A stretch of DNA of 49,330 nucleotides from Terriglobales bacterium (GTDB lineage Bacteria; Acidobacteriota; Terriglobia; Terriglobales; Acidobacteriaceae). Within the stretch, counting starts at the first letter, position 1. Each line of letters begins with the position of its first letter. A program made the position numbers and the translations under genes. Of the stretch, positions 15,779 through 25,885 are shown in pieces. The notes under the pieces were generated by a model, which saw only the letters and a list, made by a program, of their open reading frames with translations, made no database searches and was not told the DNA's origin. The stretch is from positions 1 to 49,330 of the forward strand of contig JAICWP010000029.1 in the NCBI GenBank assembly GCA_025934735.1, written 5' to 3'.

Positions 15779-16039
15779 ATGACAAGACCTCTAACAATTG
15801 TTTTCTTAGCCTGCATCCTGGCGATTCCTCTCTTCTGCGTCGGCTCTGCGACAATTCCAGATCGTTCCCTGCTTAAAATGCCCCAGCCTTCGTCCTCGCG
15901 TCGCGGCCTGCATCGTTCTGTCCCTCGCTCCCGGAACTCCTCTGCTCGGCTGAAGCCGATCATTTCTAAGACTCGTACCCCCGATGATGAACCGGTCGTG
16001 GTCATCCTTTATGACGTTCGCCCCGGTTCCTGGATGTAA
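15779..16039 (+). CDS. Possible small secreted protein, 86 aa
   Basis: The ATG at 15779 is preceded by GGAG at 9 bases, and the product begins with a good signal peptide (LTIVFLACILAIPLFCVGSA). The remainder is Arg/Ser-rich and looks disordered until VVVILYDVRPGSW. The signal peptide and ribosome-binding site support expression, but the mature part is poor, so it may be a chance frame. It ends 134 bases before the histidine kinase start. Confidence 0.35.
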   Translation: MTRPLTIVFLACILAIPLFCVGSATIPDRSLLKMPQPSSSRRGLHRSVPRSRNSSARLKPIISKTRTPDDEPVVVILYDVRPGSWM

Positions 16040-16172
16040 CCGGGCATAAGTTCCGCTGCGCCTGTCACTTTGCCCAGTGACGGCAATCACAGTTCCATCC
16101 CCCAGGCTGTCCCATGCTGGCACAGGAAAGGGCCGCAGAGCCTCGGCCGCCCCGCTCCGCAGCCCATTGCAG

Positions 16173-18551
16173 ATGGAACTCATGCACCTGTATGTGCGCC
16201 TGCAGTTGCTGCTCACCATATTTTTGGTGGTGCTGTTGTGGTCGCTTTACGTCCGGCTCCGTCGCCAGGAATTCTTCCGCTACTGGGCCTGGGCCTGGAC
16301 TGCCTTCTCAGCCTTTCTGGCCATTGGCGCCGTCATTCTGCAGCTCCCTCCGCAATGGAACCGGTCGCGAACCGGAGCGCTCCTGCTCATGCTGGCGAGT
16401 GGCTTTCTGCAGGTTCCCTTGCTCGTGTTCGGTGCTTGGTCCTTTCGGCGTCCAACCCGGCCTTCTCGTGGCGCGGTCGCTATGGCGGTCGGTGCCGCTC
16501 TTGTGCTCGCGGCCCTGACTTTTGCCTGGTCCATGCGGTGGCAGGACAACCGCCTCACCAGTTTCGCTATCCGCACGGTGCCGCGCACTCTCACTCTGGC
16601 TGTGGCTTTATTGTTGTGCGCCTGGATCTTCCTTCGCGACTGGTGGCGCAGCCGCTCCTGGGCAACGGGCATTATTGGGATGTTTTGCCTGTTCTATGCG
16701 GGCGATCAAAGCGTATACGCGGCGGTGTATGCCCACCATCTCCTTCTCGGTTTGGCCTCTCCTTCGGTCCGCGGCTTCTTTGGACCTATAGCCAGCAGCC
16801 CCGCGCTGTTCTTTCTCGATCTCGTCAATTGCTGCGGCATATGCTTGGGCATGGTGCTGCTGCTGGTAGAGGAGCATAAACACACCGAGCATGCCTTGTG
16901 GCAAAGCGCTAACATCAGCCGCGAGATTGCCGCCAGCAACACCGCTTTACAGGCTGAGATTCTCGAGCGCCGACGTGTCGAAGCCGCCCTGCGGGATAGT
17001 GAAGATCGCTATCGCGACCTGGTGGAGAACAGCCAGGACCTCCTCTGCACCCACGATCTCCAAGGCCGGCTGCTTTCGGTGAATCTGGCTGCCGCTCGCA
17101 TTTTGGGATATTCAGTCGAGGAACTGCTCCAAATGCCTATGCCCGAACTCATAGTCCCCGAATTTCGGGACCAGTTCCCCGCCTATCTCGACAAAATCCG
17201 CCAGGACGGGGCGGCCAAAGGCTACCTCTCTATGCTCACCCGCAGCGGTGAACACAGGATCTGGGAGTTCCACAACACCCTGCGCACTGCAGGGATTCCC
17301 ACCCCCATTGTGCGCGGCATCGCGCATGATGTTACTGAGCGCAGACAGGCCGAGCGCGCTCTGCGCTACAGCGAACAGCAGCTTCGCGAGTCCCACAAAA
17401 TGAAGGCCGTAGGACGCTTGGCCGGAGGGATCGCCCACGATTTCAATAATCTGTTGCTGGGCATTACCCTCAACATTGAGCAGGCTCTCCGCCAACTCGG
17501 TCCCAAGGACTTCGCCCTCATGGATTATCTGGACCAGGCTCTCAACGCCGCTCTCGGGGCCGCCTCGATCACTCGTCGCCTGTTGACCTTTAGCCGCCGC
17601 CAGGGATTCCAGTCGCAGCCCGTCAACCTCAATGATGTCATCGTCGCGACCAAAGACCTGCTCGACCGTCTGGGCGGAGAGAACATTCACATCGAACTCA
17701 ACCTTCAGAATGACTTAGGCCGGGTGAAAAGCGACCCCGTGCAACTGCAGCAGGCCATTCTCAACCTCATGCTCAATGCCCGTGATGCCATGCCCCAGGG
17801 CGGCCGCATCACCATCCGGACGGAGAACTTCCATCTCAAACGTGCGTCTCACGCCGAACGCTTCAGTTCCGTCCCCCGCCCCGGACTCTACGCCGTAGTG
17901 GAAATCGGTGATACCGGCGCCGGGATGGACGAGGAAACCCTGTCCCACCTCTTTGAACCTTTCTTCACCACCAAGCAGGCCACCACCGCGGCCGGTCTGG
18001 GTTTGCCCATTTGCTATGGCATAGTCACTCAGAGCGACGGACACATTTCCGTGCGCTCCGAACCCGAGCATGGCACCACCATCCGCGTCTACCTGCCGCT
18101 GCTACAGGGGAGTGCGGCGGAGACGCAGCCCGTCCCAGCCGCGCTTCCCCTCTTGGAATCTGTTCACCCTCAAATCGCCCGCACGGTGCTGGTGGTGGAC
18201 GATACGGAAGTGGTACGCAATGCCGTGGCCCGCGATTTGCGCGGCGTTGGTTATTCCGTGCTGGCCGCCGGCAATGCCACCGAGGCTCTTCTCCTTAGCG
18301 ATCAGCACAAAGGCCCCATCCACCTCTTAGTGGCAGACGTGGTCATGCCCGGTATGAACGGCCGGGAACTGGCTCGCCACCTCTCGCGAAGACGGCCTGA
18401 TCTGAAAGTCGTGTTTATGACCGGCTACGACAGAGACACCATCGCTTCCGAGGACCCGGTGGACGCGTCGGAGACTGTGCTTTATAAACCTTTCAGTTCC
18501 TTGGAATTGTTTGCCGCCCTCGGCAAACTCCTGGACCGCGAAGCCGCCTGA
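16173..18551 (+). CDS. Hybrid sensor histidine kinase: 7TM-like sensor, PAS, HisKA, HATPase, receiver
   Basis: I start at the ATG at 16173, right before the first membrane helix; a GTG at 16077 would add 32 poor residues. About seven membrane helices span residues 5-245. A PAS domain follows ([19 protein letters not shown], about 275-390), then the phospho-acceptor helix with [15 protein letters not shown] (His in AHDFNN), an ATPase with [22 protein letters not shown] and [10 protein letters not shown], and a receiver with [10 protein letters not shown] and phospho-acceptor Asp in [10 protein letters not shown]. The receiver at the end makes it a hybrid kinase; no separate response regulator or Hpt protein is adjacent. 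The ligand is unknown. Confidence 0.93.
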   Translation: MELMHLYVRLQLLLTIFLVVLLWSLYVRLRRQEFFRYWAWAWTAFSAFLAIGAVILQLPPQWNRSRTGALLLMLASGFLQVPLLVFGAWSFRRPTRPSRGAVAMAVGAALVLAALTFAWSMRWQDNRLTSFAIRTVPRTLTLAVALLLCAWIFLRDWWRSRSWATGIIGMFCLFYAGDQSVYAAVYAHHLLLGLASPSVRGFFGPIASSPALFFLDLVNCCGICLGMVLLLVEEHKHTEHALWQSANISREIAASNTALQAEILERRRVEAALRDSEDRYRDLVENSQDLLCTHDLQGRLLSVNLAAARILGYSVEELLQMPMPELIVPEFRDQFPAYLDKIRQDGAAKGYLSMLTRSGEHRIWEFHNTLRTAGIPTPIVRGIAHDVTERRQAERALRYSEQQLRESHKMKAVGRLAGGIAHDFNNLLLGITLNIEQALRQLGPKDFALMDYLDQALNAALGAASITRRLLTFSRRQGFQSQPVNLNDVIVATKDLLDRLGGENIHIELNLQNDLGRVKSDPVQLQQAILNLMLNARDAMPQGGRITIRTENFHLKRASHAERFSSVPRPGLYAVVEIGDTGAGMDEETLSHLFEPFFTTKQATTAAGLGLPICYGIVTQSDGHISVRSEPEHGTTIRVYLPLLQGSAAETQPVPAALPLLESVHPQIARTVLVVDDTEVVRNAVARDLRGVGYSVLAAGNATEALLLSDQHKGPIHLLVADVVMPGMNGRELARHLSRRRPDLKVVFMTGYDRDTIASEDPVDASETVLYKPFSSLELFAALGKLLDREAA

Positions 18552-18628
18552 CATGGCGTGCGATAAGCTGGGCACTCAACTCTGCCGGGCACTGGGCGAG
18601 CGGAGCTCGCCTCATCTTGCTTTGCACT

Positions 18629-21070
18629 CTACTCATACCTCAGCGCCACAATCGGGTCCACGTTGGCGGCGCGCCGTGCCGGAATGTAGCTGGCCAGCAC
18701 CGTCACCCCAACCATCACCACTACCATCACCATGATCGTGATCGGGTCAAACGCGGTCACCTGAAACAGTTGGCTGGAGAGAACTTGTCCCAGCGCGAGA
18801 GCCACCACCAGGCCCACCGCAACCCCGGCGCCCACCAGGCGCATGCCCTGACCCACCACCATCCCCAGCACTTCCAGCCGCCGTGCGCCCAGCGCCATGC
18901 GAATGCCGATTTCCTGCGTGCGCAGCGCCACCGAGTAGCTCACGATTCCGTAAAGTCCCAGGGCGGCCAGCAGCAGGGCGATTCCCGCGAATAATCCCAG
19001 CAGCGTCACCGCGAAGCGCCGCGGCCCCAGCGAATCCGAAACACGCTGCTCCATGGTCTGCAAGTCGTAAGCTGCCGCCTGGGCCGGGTCCACATCCTTC
19101 ACTGCCTGGCGAAGTGTCGTACCCAGGCTGGAAGGATCGGCCGAAGTGCGCGCTACCAGGTGGGCTCCAAACACTCCCGGCGCCGCTGCTTCCTGCAGCA
19201 GCGAGTAATAACGGATCCCCTTGCCCGATTCTCCCACCAGCATGGAACGTTTGCTGTGCGCGGCCACGCCAATGATCTCCGCCCAGGGCCCGTTGTCGCC
19301 GCCAAGGCGGATTCGCCGGCCCAGGGGGTTCTGGTTTGGCCAGTACTGGTGCGCCAGATTATCGTCAATGATTACAGCCAGCGGGCTGTTGCCGCGATCC
19401 TGATCGCTGAAATTTCTGCCGCTAAGCAGCGGAATTTTCATCGCAGAAAAATACCCGGGCGTGACCCAGGCCAGATTACTGTGCGGACCGGGATCCCCCG
19501 GACCAGTTGCCCGGCCTTCGATCTGAAATGATGAAGCCGCGCCCGTTCCCGAAAATGGCAGGCCCACCACCGCGGCGGCGGCCTGCACGGCCGGCTGGCT
19601 GCTCAAACGTTTCGTGATCTGGTCATAAAAAGAAATCTGTTTCGCCGGCGAGCTATAGGCGGTGGGAGAAAGCGACACTGCCGCCGTCATCACGCCCTGC
19701 GCATCAAATCCGGGGCTGACCTCCTGCAGGTGCGCCAGGCTGCGGAGAAACAAACCCGCTCCCAGCAGCAGCACCAGCGCCAATCCTACTTCCGCCACCA
19801 CCAGCGCCGAACGCAGGCGCTGCCGCCCCCGGCTGGCGGTGTTCGACCGCCCACCTTCCTTCAGAAATTCAAAATCGCCCGCCCGCGAGATCTGCCACGC
19901 CGGCGCCACGCCGAACAACACCGCTGCCACTACACCCACCACCGCGGTGAACAGCAGCACATAACCATCCATCGGAATAGTGACATTGCGGATCGTATTA
20001 TCCGGAGCCAATCCGCGCAGCGCGTTCACTGCGCTGAAGGCCAGCCCCAGCCCCAGCAGGCTGCCGCCCGTCGCCATCAGCAGGCTGTCCGCCATGGTTT
20101 GCCAGATCAGATGCGATGGCCGTGCTCCCAACGCCGATCGGATCGCCAGTTCGCGGGATCGGCCGGAAGCTCGCGTCAGCATCAGGCCAGCCACGTTGGC
20201 GCATGTGATCAGCAGGACAAAGCCCACCGCCCCCAGCAGCACCAGCATGGGCGTGCGCAGGTCGCCATAGATGAACTCGATGAAGGGCAGTGCGAACATG
20301 CCCCAGCTGGAGTCTTTGGCATAGGCGGCTGCCTGGCCCGGCTCCACCGATTGTTGCGCCAGAACCTTAACGAAGGCCTCCGCCTGCTCGACGTCCACCC
20401 CGGGTTTCACCCGCGCAACCGCGAAATAGCTTTCATTGAAGCGATTGCCGGCAGCGTACTCCGAGGGTGCCAGGCCCAGCGGAACCCAGATTTGCGCCTG
20501 GTCAGGCCAGTCAAATCCCTCGCCCATCACTCCCACGACCTTATAGGCCTGTGAGTTGAGCTGGATGCTCTGGCCGACGATGGCAGGATCCGCGCCAAAC
20601 ACCCGCTGCCATGTCGCATGGGCAAGGATCACCTCGTGGTTGGCTCCCGGCTGGTCTTCCTCCCGACGAAAATCCCGCCCCAGCACCGGCCGCGCCCCGA
20701 AGGTCTGCATCCACTGCCAGGAAACGTTCGCCCCCAGCAACCGCTCCGGCAGGCCGTTGCCCACGTAGTTGTAGTCACCGGCGGTTACCACTGCGGCCGA
20801 AGAGAACATGCTCTTGCTGTCGCGCACGTTCACAAAGTCGGGCAGCGACACCTCAATGCTCTTCATGTTCAGCTTGTCATATTTGACGCGCACCGCCAGC
20901 AACCGTCCGGGATCGGATACGCCCGCGGGATGAAAGAACAGGCCGTTGATCACGCTGAACATTGCGGTATTGGCAGCTATGCCCAGCGCCAGCGTGAGCA
21001 CCGCAATGATGGTGAACCCTGGCGTCTTGGCCAGGCGTCGCATTCCGAACCGCAGTTCCTGCCACATCAT
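18629..21070 (-). CDS. ADOP-type ABC transporter permease (MacB/FtsX fold, duplicated)
   Basis: The 813-aa product starts [20 protein letters not shown], the hallmark N-terminus of acidobacterial duplicated orphan permeases. A first membrane helix and a MacB-type periplasmic domain (to about 240) are followed by a three-helix FtsX domain (about 275-395). A second periplasmic domain comes next, and a second FtsX domain near 690-805 with [20 protein letters not shown]. No ATPase gene is adjacent, as expected for the 'orphan' group. It may act in efflux or envelope signalling; the substrate is unknown. An unrelated histidine kinase converges on it at 18551. Confidence 0.93.
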   Translation of the reverse strand: MMWQELRFGMRRLAKTPGFTIIAVLTLALGIAANTAMFSVINGLFFHPAGVSDPGRLLAVRVKYDKLNMKSIEVSLPDFVNVRDSKSMFSSAAVVTAGDYNYVGNGLPERLLGANVSWQWMQTFGARPVLGRDFRREEDQPGANHEVILAHATWQRVFGADPAIVGQSIQLNSQAYKVVGVMGEGFDWPDQAQIWVPLGLAPSEYAAGNRFNESYFAVARVKPGVDVEQAEAFVKVLAQQSVEPGQAAAYAKDSSWGMFALPFIEFIYGDLRTPMLVLLGAVGFVLLITCANVAGLMLTRASGRSRELAIRSALGARPSHLIWQTMADSLLMATGGSLLGLGLAFSAVNALRGLAPDNTIRNVTIPMDGYVLLFTAVVGVVAAVLFGVAPAWQISRAGDFEFLKEGGRSNTASRGRQRLRSALVVAEVGLALVLLLGAGLFLRSLAHLQEVSPGFDAQGVMTAAVSLSPTAYSSPAKQISFYDQITKRLSSQPAVQAAAAVVGLPFSGTGAASSFQIEGRATGPGDPGPHSNLAWVTPGYFSAMKIPLLSGRNFSDQDRGNSPLAVIIDDNLAHQYWPNQNPLGRRIRLGGDNGPWAEIIGVAAHSKRSMLVGESGKGIRYYSLLQEAAAPGVFGAHLVARTSADPSSLGTTLRQAVKDVDPAQAAAYDLQTMEQRVSDSLGPRRFAVTLLGLFAGIALLLAALGLYGIVSYSVALRTQEIGIRMALGARRLEVLGMVVGQGMRLVGAGVAVGLVVALALGQVLSSQLFQVTAFDPITIMVMVVVMVGVTVLASYIPARRAANVDPIVALRYE

Positions 21071-21384
21071 AAGTTGGTCCTTGGAAGCCTTCTCACCCCC
21101 TTACAGGGGCCCGGGAGCGGGTGCTTGGAAGTTGCCCCAACAGAAAGCACGGGCAAGCTACGGGCCAGGCTGCCCAGCGCCTAACAAGCTGATTCTGCTT
21201 GAGTTCTTCATCATTGCTGACCGCCGGAGTGTCCGCTTATGAACAGCGGTGTGCGAAAACGAACGGCCCGGTATTCCCCAATTCCCGCCACCCTCAACTT
21301 ATTCGAACGACGAGAGACTGTGTCGCAATTCCAAAATTTCCAACCACAGCCCCCGAGCAGTGGATTCCAATGCCCGAAGAGGAG

Positions 21385-21428
21385 GAGTCGGGGGCGAGAA
21401 TTTCAAGAGTCGGGGGCGAGAATTTCAA
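21385..21428. repeat. 22-base exact tandem duplication
   Basis: The unit beginning GAGTCGGGGGCGAGAATTTC occurs at 21385-21406 and again, identical, at 21407-21428. Perfect identity in non-coding DNA suggests a recent slippage event. Confidence 0.9.
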
Positions 21429-21460
21429 AATCTTAGCCGCGCAGCGGCGCACGAATGTAG

Positions 21461-21480
21461 CCCACGGCGTAAGCCGTGGG
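21461..21480. repeat. Dispersed hairpin repeat, GTAA loop, copy 1
   Basis: CCCACGGC and GCCGTGGG form a perfect 8-bp stem closed by GTAA, flanked by AATGTAG and TACAAAGTGG. Related copies with the same flanks but different, still fully paired stems occur at 44485-44504 and, with a GGAA loop, at 38245-38264. Confidence 0.85.
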
Positions 21481-21628
21481 TACAAAGTGGGAACAATCGA
21501 GCCCCAGAGGGGCGAAAGCCCGCGTCAGCCTGGGGAAACCGCTTCCTGAACTTTGGCGCGAGCAATACATACCGCTACTTTGGCGGCTTTCAGGTATCCT
21601 AAAGGTGGCAGAAGGTGCCGGAGTCTCT

Positions 21629-22264
21629 ATGCGTTCCGCATCCGAGATCACGGCCGCAAAAATGACGGAGTCGCGACAACACCCGGGAGGCGACTTTGAC
21701 GTCGTCGCTCTGGGCGCCTCTGCCGGCGGCTTCAACGCTCTTTCCCGCCTGCTTGGACCTCTGCCCGAGGGCCTCGGCAGCAGCATTCTTGTGGTCCAGC
21801 ATCTCAGCCCCGATTACCGCAGCGTCCTCGCCGAACTGCTGGAACGCAAGACTAGCTTGCACGTCCACCAGGCCAGCGACGGAGAAAAGATCATCCCCGG
21901 GGTGGTTTACGTGGCTGCCCCCAACCTGCACCTGCTGGCCGAAGCCGGCGCCGTGCGCCTGCTGCGCACTCCCGCCGTTCATCACTCCCGGCCCTCCATT
22001 GACCTGCTCTTCGAGTCAGTAGCGGTAAACTACGGGCAGCGCGCCATCGGTATAGTTTTGAGCGGCTCCGGGCGGGACGGCGCTGCCGGCATCCAGGCCA
22101 TCAAGGCCGCCGGCGGCACCACCATGGCCGAAGACCCGGCCACTTCGGAGTTCAGTTCCATGCCCTACGCGGCCATTGCCACCGGCTGCGTGGATATTGT
22201 TTTACCCATCGCCCGGATGGCTAAGACCCTGATTGAATTGTGCGGAACTGTAGCTCATGACTGA
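21629..22264 (+). CDS. CheB-type protein-glutamate methylesterase without receiver domain
   Basis: The 211-aa product is the isolated CheB catalytic domain. It carries LGASAGG (nucleophile Ser), VVQHLSPDYRS (catalytic His) and LSGSGRDGAAGIQA (Asp), plus SMPYAAIATG near the end. CheB removes methyl groups from chemoreceptor glutamates. It lacks the N-terminal receiver that normally controls CheB. The start at 21629 has GGAG just upstream. It overlaps the cheR-like gene by 8 bases, so the opposing enzymes are made together. No receptor, CheA or CheW is in the window, so the pathway may not be flagellar chemotaxis. Confidence 0.9.
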   Translation: MRSASEITAAKMTESRQHPGGDFDVVALGASAGGFNALSRLLGPLPEGLGSSILVVQHLSPDYRSVLAELLERKTSLHVHQASDGEKIIPGVVYVAAPNLHLLAEAGAVRLLRTPAVHHSRPSIDLLFESVAVNYGQRAIGIVLSGSGRDGAAGIQAIKAAGGTTMAEDPATSEFSSMPYAAIATGCVDIVLPIARMAKTLIELCGTVAHD

Positions 22265-24215
22265 CCAGAACCAATTAACGCTGCATCAGCTCGTTAGCGA
22301 GCTGGCCAATAACCGCAATCTTGACTTGCGCGGCTATAAGACCAGCACTCTCGAGCGCCGCATTCGCAAGCGCATGGGCGAGGTCAACACCCGCACTTAC
22401 TCCGACTACCTCGACAAGGTCCACCAGGATGGGCACGAAGTTGACGCCCTGCTCAACACCATCCTTATCAACGTCACCGAATTTTTTCGCGATCCCCCGG
22501 CTTGGGAGGTGCTGCGTACTGAGGTGTTGCCCGCCATGCTGCGGCGCCTCAAAACCGGCGACCCTTTCCGCGCCTGGTGCGCTGGCTGTGCTTCCGGCGA
22601 AGAGCCTTACTCTCTTGCCCTTCTGGTGAGCGATTTTCTGGGTCCTAAGCTGGGCGATTACGATATCAAGATCTACGCCACTGACATTGACGAAGAAGCT
22701 CTCGCTCTTGCGCGCCGCGGCGAATATCCCGCCGACTCCCTGCGCCGCCTGCGCCCCCAATGGCGCGAGCGTTATTTCTCCGGCGGCCCTCTCCTCCGCA
22801 TCAATCGCGAACAGCGCCGCCTCGTGATCTTCGGCCGCAGCAACCTGATGCTGGACGCTCCTATTTCTCATTGCCAGCTCATCATCTGCCGCAACCTGCT
22901 CATTTACTTTTACCCCATCACCCAGAAGCAAATTCTGCTCCGCATGCATTATGCTTTGGAGCCGGGAGGCGTGCTCTTCCTGGGCAAGGCCGAATCCAAG
23001 CTCAGTGAATCCCATCTCTTCCGTCCCCTCAACCTGCGCTGGCGCTTGTTCCAGCGCCTCGACAACAACAAGGAAACCGCTCCTGCCACTCCCCCGACTC
23101 AAGTGGCAGAACCGGAGAGTCCCGTTATGGACAAAACCACACAACAGCTGAAAATCCTGCAGCTTTATCACCGCTACATCCTCGACACCCTGAAGTCCGG
23201 CATCATGGAGCTGGACAGCGCCGACCTTGTCGTCACCCACAATGATGCCGCCCTCGACATTTGGGCGGTTAACGGCGCCCGGCTGCAGGGCAAGCGCCTG
23301 CAAAATACCGACATTGTCGTTCGCTGCCCGGAAATGGGACGCCGTCTCGAGGAAAGTCACGGCACCTCTGACACCGTAGAGTTTCACTGCACTGCGCGCG
23401 AACCGGCAGGCGAAAAGATTATCCACGTCACCATTCGCCCTATCGTCTCTCCCGAGGGCGAACGCACCGGCACCCTCATCCATTGCGACGATGTCAGCGT
23501 GCAGGAGAAGCTGCAGACCACCGTCGAACAACTGGAGGCGACCGGCGAAGAATTGCAGTCCGCCAACGAGGAACTGGAGACCACCAACGAGGAACTCCAG
23601 TCCACCAACGAAGAGCTGGAAACCACTAACGAGGAGCTGCAATCCACCAACGAAGAATTAGAGACCACCAATGAAGAGCTCCAGTCGCTCAACGAGGAAC
23701 TGGAAAACATGAACGACGAGCTGGAACATCGCACCCGGGAACTGCACGAAGTGACCGACCGCTACGCCGAGACTCTGCGCCGCTTGCCCTGGCCCGTCAT
23801 GCTGCTGGATCGCGAGGAGAAAATTCAGCTGTGGAATTCCGCCGCCCAGAAACTGTTCGGCGTGAGCGCCACTTCCGTGGTCGGCGTCTCCATGGACCGC
23901 CTGCCGCTGGAGCAGTCGCTCAGCCGCACCCTGGTGCGCCGTTCCCGCGCTGTTGCCAAGAGCCAGAAAAGCGCCGTACTGCGCAACCTTGGTTTTCACA
24001 TCGGCGCTCTCCGCCAGGTGTGCGATGTGCACTTTACTCCCATTGCACGCGACGCTGCTATGGAAGGCGTCCTTATCATGTTTGGCGTATCGCGCGGGCG
24101 GGCAGCCAGTCCGAATGACCAGACCGTCGCTCGTCCCACCTCCGGAAATGGACGCGGCAGCCCCATCGGCAAGAAGGGTTTTAAAAAACAGAGTTTACGT
24201 ACCAAGAAGCGCTAA
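22257..24215 (+). CDS. CheR-type methyltransferase fused to PAS domains through a repetitive coiled coil
   Basis: The 652-aa product begins with a CheR N-domain (to about 65) and an SAM-dependent methyltransferase (AWCAGCASGEEPYSLAL is the SAM loop; LIICRNLLIYF later). A PAS-like segment lies at about 300-415. A coiled coil of NEELETTNEELQST repeats spans about 420-490, and a second PAS (VMLLDREEKIQLWNSAAQKL) runs to about 610. CheR methylates receptor glutamates. CheR-coiled-coil-PAS proteins occur in alternative chemosensory systems, where the PAS domain senses and the coil signals. It overlaps cheB upstream and is followed by the heptad-repeat protein. Confidence 0.92.
   Translation: MTDQNQLTLHQLVSELANNRNLDLRGYKTSTLERRIRKRMGEVNTRTYSDYLDKVHQDGHEVDALLNTILINVTEFFRDPPAWEVLRTEVLPAMLRRLKTGDPFRAWCAGCASGEEPYSLALLVSDFLGPKLGDYDIKIYATDIDEEALALARRGEYPADSLRRLRPQWRERYFSGGPLLRINREQRRLVIFGRSNLMLDAPISHCQLIICRNLLIYFYPITQKQILLRMHYALEPGGVLFLGKAESKLSESHLFRPLNLRWRLFQRLDNNKETAPATPPTQVAEPESPVMDKTTQQLKILQLYHRYILDTLKSGIMELDSADLVVTHNDAALDIWAVNGARLQGKRLQNTDIVVRCPEMGRRLEESHGTSDTVEFHCTAREPAGEKIIHVTIRPIVSPEGERTGTLIHCDDVSVQEKLQTTVEQLEATGEELQSANEELETTNEELQSTNEELETTNEELQSTNEELETTNEELQSLNEELENMNDELEHRTRELHEVTDRYAETLRRLPWPVMLLDREEKIQLWNSAAQKLFGVSATSVVGVSMDRLPLEQSLSRTLVRRSRAVAKSQKSAVLRNLGFHIGALRQVCDVHFTPIARDAAMEGVLIMFGVSRGRAASPNDQTVARPTSGNGRGSPIGKKGFKKQSLRTKKR
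23565..23690 (+). repeat. Three 42-base tandem repeats encoding a 14-residue coiled-coil unit
   Basis: Units begin at 23565, 23607 and 23649, each coding for a near-identical NEELETTNEELQST block. The units differ mostly at third codon positions while the peptide stays almost constant, so selection holds the protein repeat rather than the DNA. Confidence 0.9.
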
Positions 24216-24260
24216 AGAGGGCATTCTTGCCGGCCTGCTGCATACGCTGGGAGACCAACC

Positions 24261-24602
24261 TTGAGAAGCACAATCCGCTCGTCGCATATTCGTGAGCGCT
24301 CGCGCTCGGCGCGGGAGCGTTCCAACCACCTTCGCCTCACCTCCAGGCACCTGCGCGACAGCCTGGAAATTCTGCGCGCCGGTGCCGGTCTCACGCCTTT
24401 GTCCCACCCCATCGGCCCGGAGCCCCATCATCTCTTCTCTCGAACTCCGCTGGAGTTCGCCGCGCTCATGCGGGAACGAGCTTGTAAAATCCGACAGGCT
24501 GCGCAGATGCTGTGCCGCCAAGCCACTGACCTCCGTGGTCAGGCCGGGGTCTTTCGTGCCCGTTCTGAGAACCTGCGCAACAAGCCGGTGACCTGTACTT
24601 AG
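24261..24602 (+). CDS. Arg-rich heptad-repeat (coiled-coil) protein between cheR and cheB
   Basis: A TTG at 24261 with GGGAGA upstream opens a 113-aa frame. Its sequence falls into two runs of seven-residue units. The first is RERSRSA, RERSNHL, RLTSRHL, RDSLEIL; the second is RERACKI, RQAAQML, CRQATDL, RGQAGVF, RARSENL. Such strict periodicity with Leu/Ala at one edge and Arg at the other is strong evidence for a real, parallel or antiparallel helical-hairpin coiled coil. A Pro-rich hinge (PLSHPIGPEPHH) separates the halves. Its place between the CheR-coiled-coil-PAS and CheB genes suggests it is part of the same signalling unit, perhaps as a scaffold; this is inference. Confidence 0.65.
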   Translation: MRSTIRSSHIRERSRSARERSNHLRLTSRHLRDSLEILRAGAGLTPLSHPIGPEPHHLFSRTPLEFAALMRERACKIRQAAQMLCRQATDLRGQAGVFRARSENLRNKPVTCT

Positions 24603-24637
24603 CCATCCCAGGCGGCGCGTGGCGCTTCTCAAGTTTT

Positions 24638-25651
24638 GTGGCTGGTTACGACGTCATCCTTATGGGCGCCTCGGCGGGAGGAATTCCGCCCATTCAGCGC
24701 GTGCTCTCGGCTCTTCCCGCTGATTTTCCTGCCTCCGTGTTTGTGACCATCCACACCGCGGCGGAAGGGCCCCGATTGCTCTCCGACGTCCTTAGTCGCA
24801 CCAGCGCGCTGCCCGTAGCCTATGCAGTGGATGGCGATTCCATCCGGAAATCCCGCGTATATCTCGCCCCGCCGGATCGCCATATGCTCATCCGTGACGG
24901 TGCCGTCAAAGTCACGGCGGGTCCGCGTGAAAACCGGCACCGCCCGGCCATCGACCCCTTATTTCGCAGTGCCGCCACAGCCTGTGGCTCCCGCGTCATC
25001 GCCGTCCTGTTCAGCGGCCTTCTCGACGATGGTACCGCCGGGATGAAGGCCGTAACTGCGCAGGGCGGCGTCACCATCGTCCAGGACCCCGAGGAAGCGC
25101 GCTTCTCCTCCATGCCGCAAAATGCCGTCAGGAACGACTCTCCGCGCTACGTCTTGCCGGTGCGGCAGATTGCCGCCACACTGACTGACCTGGTACTCAA
25201 TGGAAGCCAGCGGCAAGGGGGCGAGGATCAGCTCAATTCCGATATAACCAATGAGGTCAAAATCGCTGAAATTGATTTGTCAGCTGTTGCGCGCGACAAA
25301 CCCGGAACTCCCGCGCCCTACTCCTGCCCGGAGTGCAATGGAGCCTTATGGGAAGTGCGGGAGGGAGAGCTGCTGCGCTTTCGTTGTCGCGTGGGGCACG
25401 CGTACGGGTCGGAGAGCCTGCTGGCCTCTAAGAACGACGAACTGGAAACCGCCTTGTGGACCGCTCTGCGCACCTTGGAAGAGAAAGCGGCCTTGCACCG
25501 CCGTCTTTCCGAACACGCCACCAGGCGGCGCAATGTGCGAGCCGCCAAACACTTCCAGCAGAGCGCCGACCAAGTCCACCAGCAAGCACAGTCTATTCGC
25601 CACCTGCTGCTGAAGGACGAGCAGCCTCCCCTGACAGGAACTGAACATTGA
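24638..25651 (+). CDS. Second CheB-type methylesterase with C-terminal zinc-ribbon-like and helical tail
   Basis: The 337-aa product starts at a GTG (24638). Residues 1-190 are a CheB catalytic domain with MGASAGG (Ser), TIHTAAEG (His) and FSGLLDDGTAGM (Asp). The tail has YSCPECNGALWEV followed by FRCRVGHAYGSESLL, a Cys-x2-Cys and Cys/His pair that probably binds zinc, and then a helical end. This extended CheB form occurs in acidobacteria and relatives. It has no receiver domain. It follows the heptad-repeat gene by 35 bases and is probably the last gene of the cluster. Confidence 0.9.
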   Translation: MAGYDVILMGASAGGIPPIQRVLSALPADFPASVFVTIHTAAEGPRLLSDVLSRTSALPVAYAVDGDSIRKSRVYLAPPDRHMLIRDGAVKVTAGPRENRHRPAIDPLFRSAATACGSRVIAVLFSGLLDDGTAGMKAVTAQGGVTIVQDPEEARFSSMPQNAVRNDSPRYVLPVRQIAATLTDLVLNGSQRQGGEDQLNSDITNEVKIAEIDLSAVARDKPGTPAPYSCPECNGALWEVREGELLRFRCRVGHAYGSESLLASKNDELETALWTALRTLEEKAALHRRLSEHATRRRNVRAAKHFQQSADQVHQQAQSIRHLLLKDEQPPLTGTEH

Positions 25652-25669
25652 GGCCGCGGCGGCCGCTGC

Positions 25670-25885
25670 TTACTCTCCGGATTCAACCGCGGCGCGGGCT
25701 TGCCGCCCCCCGCCTCCGGTCTTGCGCCACGCCTGCTCGATCTTCTTCTGGTTCGCGATCCGGTTCAGCACCGCATTCAGAATAAAACCGCTGATGGTCC
25801 GGCGCTCCCGTTTGGCTGCGTCGCGGATCGCTTCCGCTTCCTCTTCCGAGCAGCGCACCAGCAGTGCTGTTCTCTGTTTTGCCAC
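25670..25885 (-). CDS. Ribbon-helix-helix (CopG/DUF1778-like) DNA-binding protein, 71 aa
   Basis: The N-terminus forms a beta strand (RTALLVRCSEEEA) followed by two helices (EAIRDAAKRERRTISGFI, then LNAVLNRIANQ), the ribbon-helix-helix layout. Relatives include toxin-linked repressors such as TacA, but no toxin gene flanks it, so it is more likely a free-standing regulator. It is transcribed opposite to the chemosensory genes, with its stop 19 bases beyond the cheB stop. The C-terminal Gly/Arg tail is probably disordered. Confidence 0.8.
   Translation of the reverse strand: MAKQRTALLVRCSEEEAEAIRDAAKRERRTISGFILNAVLNRIANQKKIEQAWRKTGGGGRQARAAVESGE

Larger units (their letters stand above)
21071..21628. 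other. Repeat-rich intergenic region
   Basis: This region holds no convincing gene. It contains an exact 22-base tandem duplication (21385-21428) and a perfect hairpin of a dispersed repeat family (21461-21480). The open frame that reaches upstream of cheB to 21476 crosses the repeat and is not protein-like. The cheB promoter must lie here but I cannot place it. Confidence 0.6.

Noticed and set aside
22275-23642. 455-codon minus-strand frame rich in Leu/Gly/Val
   Set aside because: Antisense to cheR; the apparent repeats mirror the coiled-coil repeats.
25670-25885. Toxin-antitoxin pair around the ribbon-helix-helix gene
   Set aside because: No small toxin ORF lies beside it; neighbours are cheB and a DUF5916 gene.
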